Source: Lentzea pudingi
Lineage (GTDB): Bacteria > Actinomycetota > Actinomycetes > Mycobacteriales > Pseudonocardiaceae
DNA length: 64,000 bases
Reading direction: 5' to 3'
Assembly: GCF_014646255.1 (NCBI RefSeq)
Contig: NZ_BMNC01000001.1
Span: 999,722-1,063,721, forward strand
Part shown: in pieces, positions 35,998 to 43,093 of the stretch
Layout: each line of letters starts with the position of its first letter
How positions within the stretch are numbered: position 1 is the first letter of the stretch
Translations under genes and position numbers: made by a program
Notes under the pieces: generated by a model
The model's input: only the letters and a program-made list of their open reading frames with translations
Told to the model about the DNA's origin: nothing
Databases searched by the model: none

Positions 35998-36737
35998 GTC
36001 TGATCGGCGTGCTCTCCCGGGACAGCATTCCCGGTGAGAGCACGCCCGCTCTGGCGGGCATAGGTCACGCGGCGCACCGGGCGGGCAGCGGCCTGCTCCT
36101 GTGCGCCGACCTGGACTTCGTCGACACCCGGCACGTGGCCCTGAGCGGCTGCGTCCTGCTCGACCGCACCGCCGACGAGCACGACCTGAGATGCCTGGCG
36201 GACAACGCGATCCCGTTCGTGTCGATCGGCAGACGGGACAGCACCGCCGGGGACGTTCCCTACGTGGACGTCGACTACGCCGCGGGCGTGCGCGACCTCG
36301 TCGCGCGCACCGCGGCTCTCGGCCATCTCCAGATCGTCTACATCGGACTGCCGAGCGGCGTCGCCTCGGTCGAACGCCTGCACGGTTTCCGTGATGCCGC
36401 GGCGGTCTGGCGCATCAAGGGGATGCACGCTCCGGCTGTCTGGCTCGACCAGCTGTTGCGCATCGGCGTGACAGCCGTGATCGCCGAACACCCCGACGAC
36501 GCGTCCGCACTCGTCCGTGCGGCGCGGCGCCGGGGTCTTTCCGTGCCGGGCGACCTCTCGGTGCTGGCGCTCGACGTGCCGGAGACCGACCTGCTCGGGC
36601 TCACCGGGATGCGCGTGCCGAGGTGGGAGACGGGCCGCCGGGCCGTGCACCTGCTGGCGCGCCTGCCCCAGAAGCAGTCCCACGAGCTGCTGTCGTGCGA
36701 ATTCCTGGCCGGCACGACGTTGTCGGCCCCGCAATAG
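35994..36737 (+). CDS. HTH-less LacI-type ligand-binding protein
   Basis: The GTG start overlaps the previous stop (GTGA). The 247-aa product aligns by eye with the periplasmic-binding-protein-like effector domain of LacI regulators (SLIGVLSRDSIPGEST, FVSIGRRDSTAGDVPYVDVD with the LacI-like DYAAG turn, VYIGLPSGVASVERLHGFRD, DLSVLALDVPE). It lacks the N-terminal helix-turn-helix, hinge and signal peptide. The N-terminus is complete: the upstream gene occupies the space where an HTH would be. It could be a cytosolic sugar-binding co-regulator or a decayed regulator; it is cotranscribed with the beta-helix gene and covered by the same operator. Confidence 0.7.
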   Translation: MSLIGVLSRDSIPGESTPALAGIGHAAHRAGSGLLLCADLDFVDTRHVALSGCVLLDRTADEHDLRCLADNAIPFVSIGRRDSTAGDVPYVDVDYAAGVRDLVARTAALGHLQIVYIGLPSGVASVERLHGFRDAAAVWRIKGMHAPAVWLDQLLRIGVTAVIAEHPDDASALVRAARRRGLSVPGDLSVLALDVPETDLLGLTGMRVPRWETGRRAVHLLARLPQKQSHELLSCEFLAGTTLSAPQ

Positions 36738-36740
36738 GAA

Positions 36741-36766
36741 CACCCCGGAGCTCGCGCCCCGGGGTG
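36741..36766. terminator. hairpin between convergent genes
   Basis: CACCCCGG (36741-36748) pairs with CCGGGGTG (36759-36766) around a 10-base loop, 4 bp after the stop of the HTH-less LacI-type gene and before the stop of the opposing DUF1996 gene. A likely shared terminator. Confidence 0.65.
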
Positions 36767-36779
36767 CTGGAATCCGACG

Positions 36780-37688
36780 TCACCGCGGCAACCGGTAGTC
36801 CGGTCCGAGGGCGGCACCCCGATGGGGCTTGTACTGGTCGTACCCGCGCGGGTCGCACTGCAGGCCGCCGTTGACGCAGTGGCGGACCAGCGCGGCCTGG
36901 GTGGGTGCGTCCCAGGCGTTCATGAAGTCGTAGTGCCAGGTGTAGCCCCGGCCGCTCGACAGCCTCACCCTGGACATGTCCCCGGAGACCGGGAACGCCA
37001 TCTTGAACTCGATCATCGGCACCGCCACGGGGTGCGACGGCGGGCAGACCAGTGTCGCGCGGTCCGGGTAGGCCATGTGCGACTTGTGGTCCGCCGAGTC
37101 GAGGTCACGGCCGTTCCAGCAACTCGGCGCCTGGAACCGGACGTTGAGCTGGCTGCCGGGCGCGCACCAGGCCGGGATGTCCCAGTTCTTGGCGCTGTCA
37201 CCGCACTCGAACCCCTCGACGGCGCCGGGGTGGTCGCGGAACTGCTCCAGCGTCGAGGTGGGACTGCCGACCACGAACCGCATGCCCGGCGGGAACGGCC
37301 GGACGTCCTGGTACTTCAGGATTCCCGACTTGTAGTAGACGACCTGGTTGCCGATCGGGCGCACGACCTGGTCGCCGTTGAGCACCGAGGGGAACCAGTA
37401 CGCCGACTTGTCGTCCGGCGTGACGCAGTTCGTGCTGCCCTGCCGGAGCGAGTCGTTGGTGCTGCTCGCGTTGATGGAGTTGTTGCCGAGGAACGTGTGC
37501 AGGTGCGACGCGCCCGGTAGTCCGGGGAAGACGATCGGGTCGTCCGGGCGGTCCGTGGCGAACGCGCAGTTCGCCTGGAACTCGTGGTGGCTGACGTAGT
37601 CGTCGGCCTGGGCCGACTGGCTCACGACCGCGAACACGGCCGCGACGAGGCCGGCCGTGACGGCCAGCGCGCTGAGTTTTCGGGACAA
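36780..37688 (-). CDS. secreted DUF1996 domain protein
   Basis: The TTG at 37688 is preferred: AGGAGG sits 6 bases upstream, and the product (302 aa) then begins with a clean signal peptide ending VVSQSAQA. The mature part is the DUF1996 domain with HHEFQANCAFATDRPDDPIV, HLHTFLGN and CWNGRDLDSADHKSHMAYP. DUF1996 proteins are common in fungi and actinomycetes, often with CBMs, and are suspected to be carbohydrate-active; the conserved His/Asp/Cys suggest metal or substrate binding. Its leader contains a copy of the GAGAGCGCTCTC palindrome, so it belongs to the local LacI regulon. Activity is unknown. Confidence 0.8.
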   Translation of the reverse strand: MSRKLSALAVTAGLVAAVFAVVSQSAQADDYVSHHEFQANCAFATDRPDDPIVFPGLPGASHLHTFLGNNSINASSTNDSLRQGSTNCVTPDDKSAYWFPSVLNGDQVVRPIGNQVVYYKSGILKYQDVRPFPPGMRFVVGSPTSTLEQFRDHPGAVEGFECGDSAKNWDIPAWCAPGSQLNVRFQAPSCWNGRDLDSADHKSHMAYPDRATLVCPPSHPVAVPMIEFKMAFPVSGDMSRVRLSSGRGYTWHYDFMNAWDAPTQAALVRHCVNGGLQCDPRGYDQYKPHRGAALGPDYRLPR

Positions 37689-37720
37689 CGGTGTCCTCCT
37701 GCCGATGTGGGGAAACCGGC

Positions 37721-37740
37721 TTGGGAGAGCGCTCTCCCAA
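37721..37740 (-). promoter_or_regulatory. LacI-type operator of the DUF1996 gene
   Basis: Perfect 20-bp palindrome TTGGGAGAGCGCTCTCCCAA, 33 bp upstream of the DUF1996 start. On the minus strand TTGACA (37770-37775) lies upstream, with only a loosely matching -10 (GACGCT or TAATTG at different spacings). Confidence 0.75.
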
Positions 37741-37780
37741 TTAGCGTCCCGCGCAGTCCCCGAGGTGTCAAGGGCGGGCG

Positions 37781-37842
37781 TTGACATCGGCGAATTCGGT
37801 TCGTAACATTCGCCGGCAGGGTTGTGAGAGCGCTCTCCCGCA
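37781..37842 (+). promoter_or_regulatory. promoter and operator of the clan GH-A glycosidase gene
   Basis: TTGACA (37781-37786), 17-bp spacer, TAACAT (37804-37809), then GAGAGCGCTCTC (37826-37837), with imperfect outer arms. It is divergent from the DUF1996 operator 86 bp away, so one regulator can control both genes. Confidence 0.75.
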
Positions 37843-37868
37843 TCTCACCCCAACCCGCAGGAGACGCA

Positions 37869-39986
37869 ATGTTCCGCCTCCGCTCCGTCGGCACGGTGCT
37901 CGCCGTGCTCGTGGGACTCGCAGTCGCGCCGGGCACGGTCAGTGCCGCGCCGTCACTGCTGTCCCAAGGCAAACCCGTCACCGCGTCGTCGGCCGAGGGC
38001 GCGGGCACCCCCGCGTCGGCGGCGGTCGACGGTGACCCGGGCACGCGCTGGTCCAGCGCGTGGAGCGACCCGCAGTGGCTACGGGTCGACCTGGGCGCCT
38101 CGTCAGCCGTGACCAGGGTCGAACTCGACTGGGAGTCCGCTTTCGCCACGAACTTCGAGATCCAGGTCTCCGCCACCGGCGACTCCTGGTCGCCGATCAG
38201 GTCCGTCACCGGGGGCACCGGTGGCAGGCAGGGCTTCGACGTCACCGGCACCGGCCGGTACGTCCGCGTCCACTCGACCCAGCGCGCCAACGGCTACGGG
38301 ATCTCGCTGTGGGAGTTCCGGGTGTTCGGCACCCAGGGCACGAACCCGCAACCCGGCACCGGCGTGCGCGTGACCGGCTCGCAGGGCAACTGGCAGCTCA
38401 CGGTCGACGGACAGCCGTGGACGGTGAAGGGCCTGACCTGGGGACCGCCGGCCGCTGATGCCGCGCGGTACATGCCGGAGCTCAAGTCCATGGGCGTCAA
38501 CACGTTGCGCACCTGGGGCACGGACGCCTCGACCCGTCCGCTGCTCGACGCCGCCGCGGCCAACGGTCTGCGCGTGATGAACGGCTTCTGGTTGCAGCCC
38601 GGTGGCGGCCCCGGTTCGGGCGGCTGCGTGAACTACGTGACGGACACGCAGTACAAGGCGGACATGCTCAGCCAGATCCGCCAGTGGGTGACCGAGTACA
38701 AGGACCATCCCGGCGTTCTCATGTGGAACGTCGGCAACGAGTCCATCCTGGGCCTGCAGAACTGCTACTCGGGCGCCGAGTTGGAGACCCAGCGCGTCGA
38801 GTACGCGAAGTACGTCAACGAGGCCGTGCGGGCGATCCACGCGATCGACACGAACCACCCGGTGACGAACACGGACGCGTGGACCGGTGCGTGGGCGTAC
38901 CTGAAGGCGCACGCGCCCGATCTCGACCTGTACTCGGTGAACTCCTACGGCAACGTCTGCAAGGTGCGCCAGGACTGGATCTCGGGCGGGTACACCAAGC
39001 CGTACATCCTCACGGAGGCCGGTCCGGCGGGGGAGTGGGAGGTGCCCAACGACGCCAACGGCGTGCCAGCCGAGCCCACGGACGTGCAGAAGCGCGACGG
39101 GTACACGCAGGCGTGGAACTGCATCACCGCCCACACCGGGGTCTCGTTCGGCGGCACGTTGTTCCACTACGGCACGGAGTACGACTTCGGCGCGGTCTGG
39201 TTCAACCTGACGCCCGCGGGCAAGAAGCGCCTGTCGTTCTACTCGGTGCAACGGGCGTTCGGTGGCGCGACGCCGTCGAACACCCCGCCGGTGATCTCCG
39301 CGATGACCCTGCCGCAGACCGTCGCGGCCGGGGCTCCGCTGACGATCGACGTGGCCGCGTCCGATCCGAACGGCGACGCGATCGCGTGGTCGGCGGCGTT
39401 CAACAGCAAGTACATCGACAACAGCGGCGGTCTGGCCGCAACTCCGGTGCAGGTCAGCGGAAACCGGCTCACCGTCACGGCCCCGGACCGCCTGGGCGTG
39501 TGGAAGGTCTACGTCATGGCCGAGGACGGCCGCGGCAACATCGGCATCGAGACGAGGTCGGTCCGGGTCGTCGCACCGCAACCGGCCGGGACGAACGTCG
39601 CGCAGGGCAGGCCCGCGACGGCCTCGTCGTACCAGCAGGTCGGTGACGGCGCCCCGTACCCGCCGTCGAACGCCGTGGACGGCAACGGGAACTCGCGCTG
39701 GGCCACCGACTGGGCCGATCCGCAGTGGCTCCGGGTCGACCTCGGCGTGGTCACCACGTTCCAGCACGTGCAGCTGGTGTGGGAGGGCGCATACGGCCGG
39801 GCGTACGAGATCCAGGTGTCCGACGACGGCACCAACTGGCGTTCGGTCTACGGCACGACCACCGGCAACGGCGGAGTGGACTCGATCGACGTGACGGCGA
39901 CCGGCCGCTACGTCCGGCTGCACGCCACCCAGCGCGGCACCGGCTGGGGCTACTCGCTGTACGAGTTCGGCGTCTACCGGCGGTGA
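37869..39986 (+). CDS. secreted clan GH-A glycosidase flanked by two CBM32 modules
   Basis: A 705-aa protein; the start ATG follows CAGGAGACGCA. Signal peptide about 1-27; CBM32/F5-8C module (about 30-158, SQGKPVTASSAEGAGTPA); TIM barrel of clan GH-A (about 165-475) with acid/base Glu291 in WNVGNES and nucleophile Glu383 in ILTEAGP; Ig/cadherin-like module (about 480-575); C-terminal CBM32 (about 580-705). The pair of catalytic Glu and the GLTWGPP opening resemble GH2-C/GH5-like enzymes and glucanosyltransferase-type enzymes acting on beta-glucans. It is probably secreted to attack beta-glucan or mannan; the exact family needs a profile search. Confidence 0.8.
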   Translation: MFRLRSVGTVLAVLVGLAVAPGTVSAAPSLLSQGKPVTASSAEGAGTPASAAVDGDPGTRWSSAWSDPQWLRVDLGASSAVTRVELDWESAFATNFEIQVSATGDSWSPIRSVTGGTGGRQGFDVTGTGRYVRVHSTQRANGYGISLWEFRVFGTQGTNPQPGTGVRVTGSQGNWQLTVDGQPWTVKGLTWGPPAADAARYMPELKSMGVNTLRTWGTDASTRPLLDAAAANGLRVMNGFWLQPGGGPGSGGCVNYVTDTQYKADMLSQIRQWVTEYKDHPGVLMWNVGNESILGLQNCYSGAELETQRVEYAKYVNEAVRAIHAIDTNHPVTNTDAWTGAWAYLKAHAPDLDLYSVNSYGNVCKVRQDWISGGYTKPYILTEAGPAGEWEVPNDANGVPAEPTDVQKRDGYTQAWNCITAHTGVSFGGTLFHYGTEYDFGAVWFNLTPAGKKRLSFYSVQRAFGGATPSNTPPVISAMTLPQTVAAGAPLTIDVAASDPNGDAIAWSAAFNSKYIDNSGGLAATPVQVSGNRLTVTAPDRLGVWKVYVMAEDGRGNIGIETRSVRVVAPQPAGTNVAQGRPATASSYQQVGDGAPYPPSNAVDGNGNSRWATDWADPQWLRVDLGVVTTFQHVQLVWEGAYGRAYEIQVSDDGTNWRSVYGTTTGNGGVDSIDVTATGRYVRLHATQRGTGWGYSLYEFGVYRR

Positions 39987-39993
39987 CGAACCT

Positions 39994-40031
39994 GGCCGTC
40001 GCCGCTCACGTCACCATGAGCGGCGACGGCC
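39994..40031. terminator. strong hairpin after the glycosidase gene
   Basis: GGCCGTCGCCGCTCA (39994-40008) and TGAGCGGCGACGGCC (40017-40031) make a perfect 15-bp stem with an 8-base loop, starting 7 bp after the stop codon. A typical GC-rich actinobacterial terminator. Confidence 0.75.
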
Positions 40032-40086
40032 GGCATCGACCCGTCGGCCAGGCCGGAGTGAACCCCCGAGTGGCTACTGTCGAGGT

Positions 40087-40674
40087 ATGCCTCCCGCTGT
40101 GATCGTCGACCACGACGCCGACTGGCCGTTGCGAGCCAGGCACCTCCTCGCCGGGGTGCGGTGGGCGCTCGCGCCACTGCCCGGGGCGGACGGGTTCGCC
40201 TACGAGCACATCGGGTCGACCGCGGTGCCCGGGCTCGGCGCGAAACCGATCGTGGACCTCCAGGTGCGCCTGCCGGACCTGCCGTCGCTGGCCCGCCTGA
40301 CCGAACTCCTGGCGTCGACTCCGTTCGTGCCGGCACACGGTTCGAGGCCGGACTCGCCCGGCGTGTACCGGGACAGCAGGAGGCCGGGGGACGAGGCCGA
40401 CGACTCCGCCTACGAGAAGCGCCTCTTCCACTCACCGGAGGAGGGCGCGATCCTGCACGTCCGCCGCGCGGACTCGCCGTTCGCACGGTTCGTGGTGGAC
40501 TTCCGCGACTGGCTGCGAAGCCACCCCGAACAGGCCCGGCGCTACGAGGAGATCAAGCGCGGGCTTGCCGCCGAGCACGCGGGCGGACCGGACTACGACG
40601 ACTACACCCGTGCCAAGACCGCGTTCTTCGACGAGATCGGGCCGCAGCTCAGGAGCTGGGCAGCCGGATCGTGA
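40087..40674 (+). CDS. GrpB/UPF0157 family nucleotidyltransferase-fold protein
   Basis: A 195-aa protein with the family signature YEHIGSTAVPGLGAKPIVDL and DSAYEKRLFHS, characteristic of GrpB-like (DUF1801-adjacent, UPF0157) proteins with a nucleotidyltransferase fold. Its biochemical role is not known. The stop lies 26 bp inside the 3' end of the opposing histidine kinase gene, a convergent coding overlap. The start at 40087 is the ATG after GTATGCC-like sequence without a strong ribosome site. Confidence 0.82.
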   Translation: MPPAVIVDHDADWPLRARHLLAGVRWALAPLPGADGFAYEHIGSTAVPGLGAKPIVDLQVRLPDLPSLARLTELLASTPFVPAHGSRPDSPGVYRDSRRPGDEADDSAYEKRLFHSPEEGAILHVRRADSPFARFVVDFRDWLRSHPEQARRYEEIKRGLAAEHAGGPDYDDYTRAKTAFFDEIGPQLRSWAAGS

Positions 40675-41725
40675 CGCGCAGGCCGCCTTCCGCTCGTGCG
40701 GCGATGTCGAGTGCGCCGTCGTGCGCGCGGACGATGCTGTGCACGATGGCGAGTCCCAGGCCGACGCCCGCGTGATCGTCATCGCGGACACGTTCGCCGC
40801 CGCGCTGGAACGGTTCGGTGAGCGTCGGCACCAGGTGCGCCGCGAGCACGCGGCCTGAGTTCTCGACGCGCAGGACGCACGCCTGGTGCTGTGGTTCGGT
40901 GTGGACGGTGATCGTGCCGCCGGCCGGGAGGTTGTGCACGATCGCGTTCTGGACGAGGTTCGTGACGACTCGCAGCAGCAGTTCCGCGGAACCTGTTGTG
41001 GCAGCGGGTTCCCCGGTGACGTCGAGGGTGATGCCGCGCTGTTCCGCCAGGGGCAGCAGGGTTTCCGCGGCTTCCTCGGCGACCAGGGAGAGGTCGACGG
41101 GCTCGCGGGTGAAGGTGCCGCGGTCGCCGCGGCTGAGCAGCAGCAGTGCCTCGGTGAGGTCGATCGCGCGGCGCGTGGTGGTGTGGAGGCGGTCGACGAG
41201 TTCGCCGTCGACCTTCGCCGGGTCCTGGCGTGCCACGTCGAGCAGTGACTGGGAGATCGCCAGCGGGGTGCGCAGTTCGTGGGAGGCGTTGGCGGCGAAC
41301 CGGCGTTGCTCGGCGACGTGCGACTCGAGCTTCTCGAGCATGGTGTCGAAGGCGTCGGAGAGTTCGCGGAACTCGTCCGTCTTGCCGGGCAGCCGGATCC
41401 GATGCGACAACGAGCCCTTCGCGGCCAGGCGCGCGGCGTCCGCGATCTTGTCGAGCGGGGAGAGCATGCGGCCCGCCAGGAGCCAGCCGCCGAGCAGGCC
41501 GAACGCCACCAGGAACAGCATGGCGACGGCGGCTGCCTTGCCGAAGATGCGGGAGAGCAGGTAGCGGTTGGGGCTCGTGAAGAGCAGGCCCTGGTCGTTG
41601 TCGGGGACGAAGCGCAGCAGGTACCACCAGGCCACCGCGATCAGGACGGCACCGGCCACGACGACGATCCCCGCGTAGCTGAGGGTGAACTTCAGGCGGG
41701 CGCTGAGTCCCGGAGCCCTACGCAT
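40649..41725 (-). CDS. two-component sensor histidine kinase (OmpR-partner class)
   Basis: A 358-aa kinase: N-terminal TM helix, a second TM helix at about 50-75 (KAAAVAMLFLVAFGLLGGWL) with a very short external loop, HAMP-like linker, H-box SHELRTPLAISQSLLDV, then HATPase with N-box NLVQNAIVHN and G-boxes. It starts 8 bases before the response-regulator stop, so the two are co-translated. Its small external sensor suggests membrane- or envelope-linked sensing. It is the partner of the regulator upstream. Confidence 0.9.
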   Translation of the reverse strand: MRRAPGLSARLKFTLSYAGIVVVAGAVLIAVAWWYLLRFVPDNDQGLLFTSPNRYLLSRIFGKAAAVAMLFLVAFGLLGGWLLAGRMLSPLDKIADAARLAAKGSLSHRIRLPGKTDEFRELSDAFDTMLEKLESHVAEQRRFAANASHELRTPLAISQSLLDVARQDPAKVDGELVDRLHTTTRRAIDLTEALLLLSRGDRGTFTREPVDLSLVAEEAAETLLPLAEQRGITLDVTGEPAATTGSAELLLRVVTNLVQNAIVHNLPAGGTITVHTEPQHQACVLRVENSGRVLAAHLVPTLTEPFQRGGERVRDDDHAGVGLGLAIVHSIVRAHDGALDIAARAEGGLRVTIRLPSS

Positions 41726-42383
41726 CCGCGTCGATGCGGTAACCGACGCCCGGCACGGTCGCGATGAGCCACGGTTCGCCGAGTCGCTTGCGCAGCGCGG
41801 AGACCGTGATGCGGACGGCGTTGGTGAACGGGTCGGCGTTCTCGTCCCAGGCCCGTTCCAGCAGCTCCTCGGCGCTGACGACGCCGCCCTGCGCGCCGAC
41901 CAGCACCTCGAGCACCGCGAACTGCTTGCGGGTCAACGCGACGTACTGCCCGTCGCGGAAGACCTCGCGCCGGAACGGGTCGAGCCGCAGGCCACCGATC
42001 TCGCTGACCGGTGGCCGCGCGTACGCGCGCCGGCGGGCGAGCGCTCTGAGCCGCAGCACCAGTTCCCTCAGCTCGAACGGCTTGGTGAGGTAGTCGTCGG
42101 CGCCGAGCCCGAACCCGGACGCCTTGTCGTCGATCCGGTCGGCCGCGGTGAGCATGAGGATCGGCATGCCGCTGCCGGACGCGACGATCCGCCGCGCGAC
42201 CTCGTCCCCGGACGGCCCGGGGATGTCGCGGTCGAGCACCGCGAGGTCGTAGGAGTTGACGCTGAGCATCTCCAGTGCCGTGTCGCCGTCCCCGGCGATG
42301 TCGGCGGCGATCGCCTCCAGCCGCAGCCCGTCCCGGACGGCCTCGGCCAGGTAGGGCTCGTCCTCGACGATCAGCACGCGCAT
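41718..42383 (-). CDS. OmpR/PhoB-family response regulator
   Basis: A 221-aa regulator: receiver domain with phospho-acceptor Asp in LAVLDRDIPG, conserved LMLTAADR, and a winged-helix C-terminus (GLRLDPFRREVFRDGQYVAL ... ITVSALRKRLGE). It is first of the pair with the kinase. A direct-repeat motif CATAT-N6-CATAT sits 20-36 bp upstream and recurs inverted before the vanZ-like gene, which fits autoregulation. Confidence 0.92.
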   Translation of the reverse strand: MRVLIVEDEPYLAEAVRDGLRLEAIAADIAGDGDTALEMLSVNSYDLAVLDRDIPGPSGDEVARRIVASGSGMPILMLTAADRIDDKASGFGLGADDYLTKPFELRELVLRLRALARRRAYARPPVSEIGGLRLDPFRREVFRDGQYVALTRKQFAVLEVLVGAQGGVVSAEELLERAWDENADPFTNAVRITVSALRKRLGEPWLIATVPGVGYRIDADA

Positions 42384-42404
42384 GGCAACCAGCCTAGGCA
42401 GCGC

Positions 42405-42423
42405 GGCATATCGTCCGCATATT
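42405..42423 (-). promoter_or_regulatory. putative response-regulator binding site upstream of the OmpR-type pair
   Basis: GCATATCGTCCGCATAT (42406-42422) contains CATAT twice, 11 bp apart, one helical turn, as OmpR/PhoB regulators require. The 14-base core GGCATATCGTCCGC (42405-42418) is repeated as an exact inverted copy at 43047-43060. Confidence 0.5.
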
Positions 42424-42995
42424 CAGATGGCGACCAGGTGCCGTTCCTCGACCGGCGTGGGCTTGAAGCGCCACCACCACCGGGACGCGAGCGAGGCCAG
42501 AGCCGCGCCGGCGGCGTTGAGCAGCACGTCGTCCACAGAGGACACCCGGTCCAGCCGCAGCACGAACTGCAGGACCTCCAGGAACGCCGAGCAGCCCGCC
42601 GCGAACACCAGCACCCGCCACACCGAGCGCAGCGCCGCGAACCTCAGCGGGGCGAAGAACCCGAGCGCCGCGAACACCAGCATGTTGCCGACGATCTGCC
42701 CCGCGTCGCGGTGCTCGACGAGGTCGATCAGGTCCGCGAACGGCACGAGGCTCAGCTCGCCAGGGGTGCCCGGCTCCGAGCCCGGCAGCATGATGATCCA
42801 CACCCACGGCAGCGTCCCGTAGACCATGCCGACGTCGGCCAGCGCCGTCCGCCACGGGTGCGGGTGCGGGTGCGTGGTGCGCTTGCGGTGGAGCGCCAGG
42901 AGCAGCATCGCGAGCACGGCCAGCGGTATCCCGAGGGTGGAGCCGACCACGGCCCCGGTCTCCGTACCGACCCACTCCTGCCAGGTGTTGAGCAC
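42423..42995 (-). CDS. VanZ-like membrane protein
   Basis: A 190-aa polytopic protein with five predicted TM segments and the VanZ-family central block GTLPWVWIIMLPGS then PFADLIDLVEHRD and VLQFVLRLDRVSSVDDVLLN (the DxxLN-type motif). VanZ proteins lower teicoplanin susceptibility by an unknown mechanism. The start GTG is 52 bp from the second copy of the OmpR-type motif, so the neighbouring two-component system probably regulates it. Envelope-stress or glycopeptide-linked role inferred. Confidence 0.8.
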   Translation of the reverse strand: MLNTWQEWVGTETGAVVGSTLGIPLAVLAMLLLALHRKRTTHPHPHPWRTALADVGMVYGTLPWVWIIMLPGSEPGTPGELSLVPFADLIDLVEHRDAGQIVGNMLVFAALGFFAPLRFAALRSVWRVLVFAAGCSAFLEVLQFVLRLDRVSSVDDVLLNAAGAALASLASRWWWRFKPTPVEERHLVAI

Positions 42996-43040
42996 GCCTC
43001 ACTGAAGCCGGTCGTCCGTTGCGAGGACGTACGCGTTTTC

Positions 43041-43060
43041 CGATACGCGGACGATATGCC
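43041..43060 (-). promoter_or_regulatory. second copy of the OmpR-type motif, upstream of the vanZ-like gene
   Basis: Reverse-strand GGCATATCGTCCGCGTAT, from 43060 down to 43043; 14 bases (43047-43060) are identical in inverted orientation to 42405-42418. It lies 52-65 bp upstream of the vanZ-like start, a classic activator position. Confidence 0.5.
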
Positions 43061-43093
43061 CCGACCGGATGGCTTATGAGCGCCTGACGCAGA

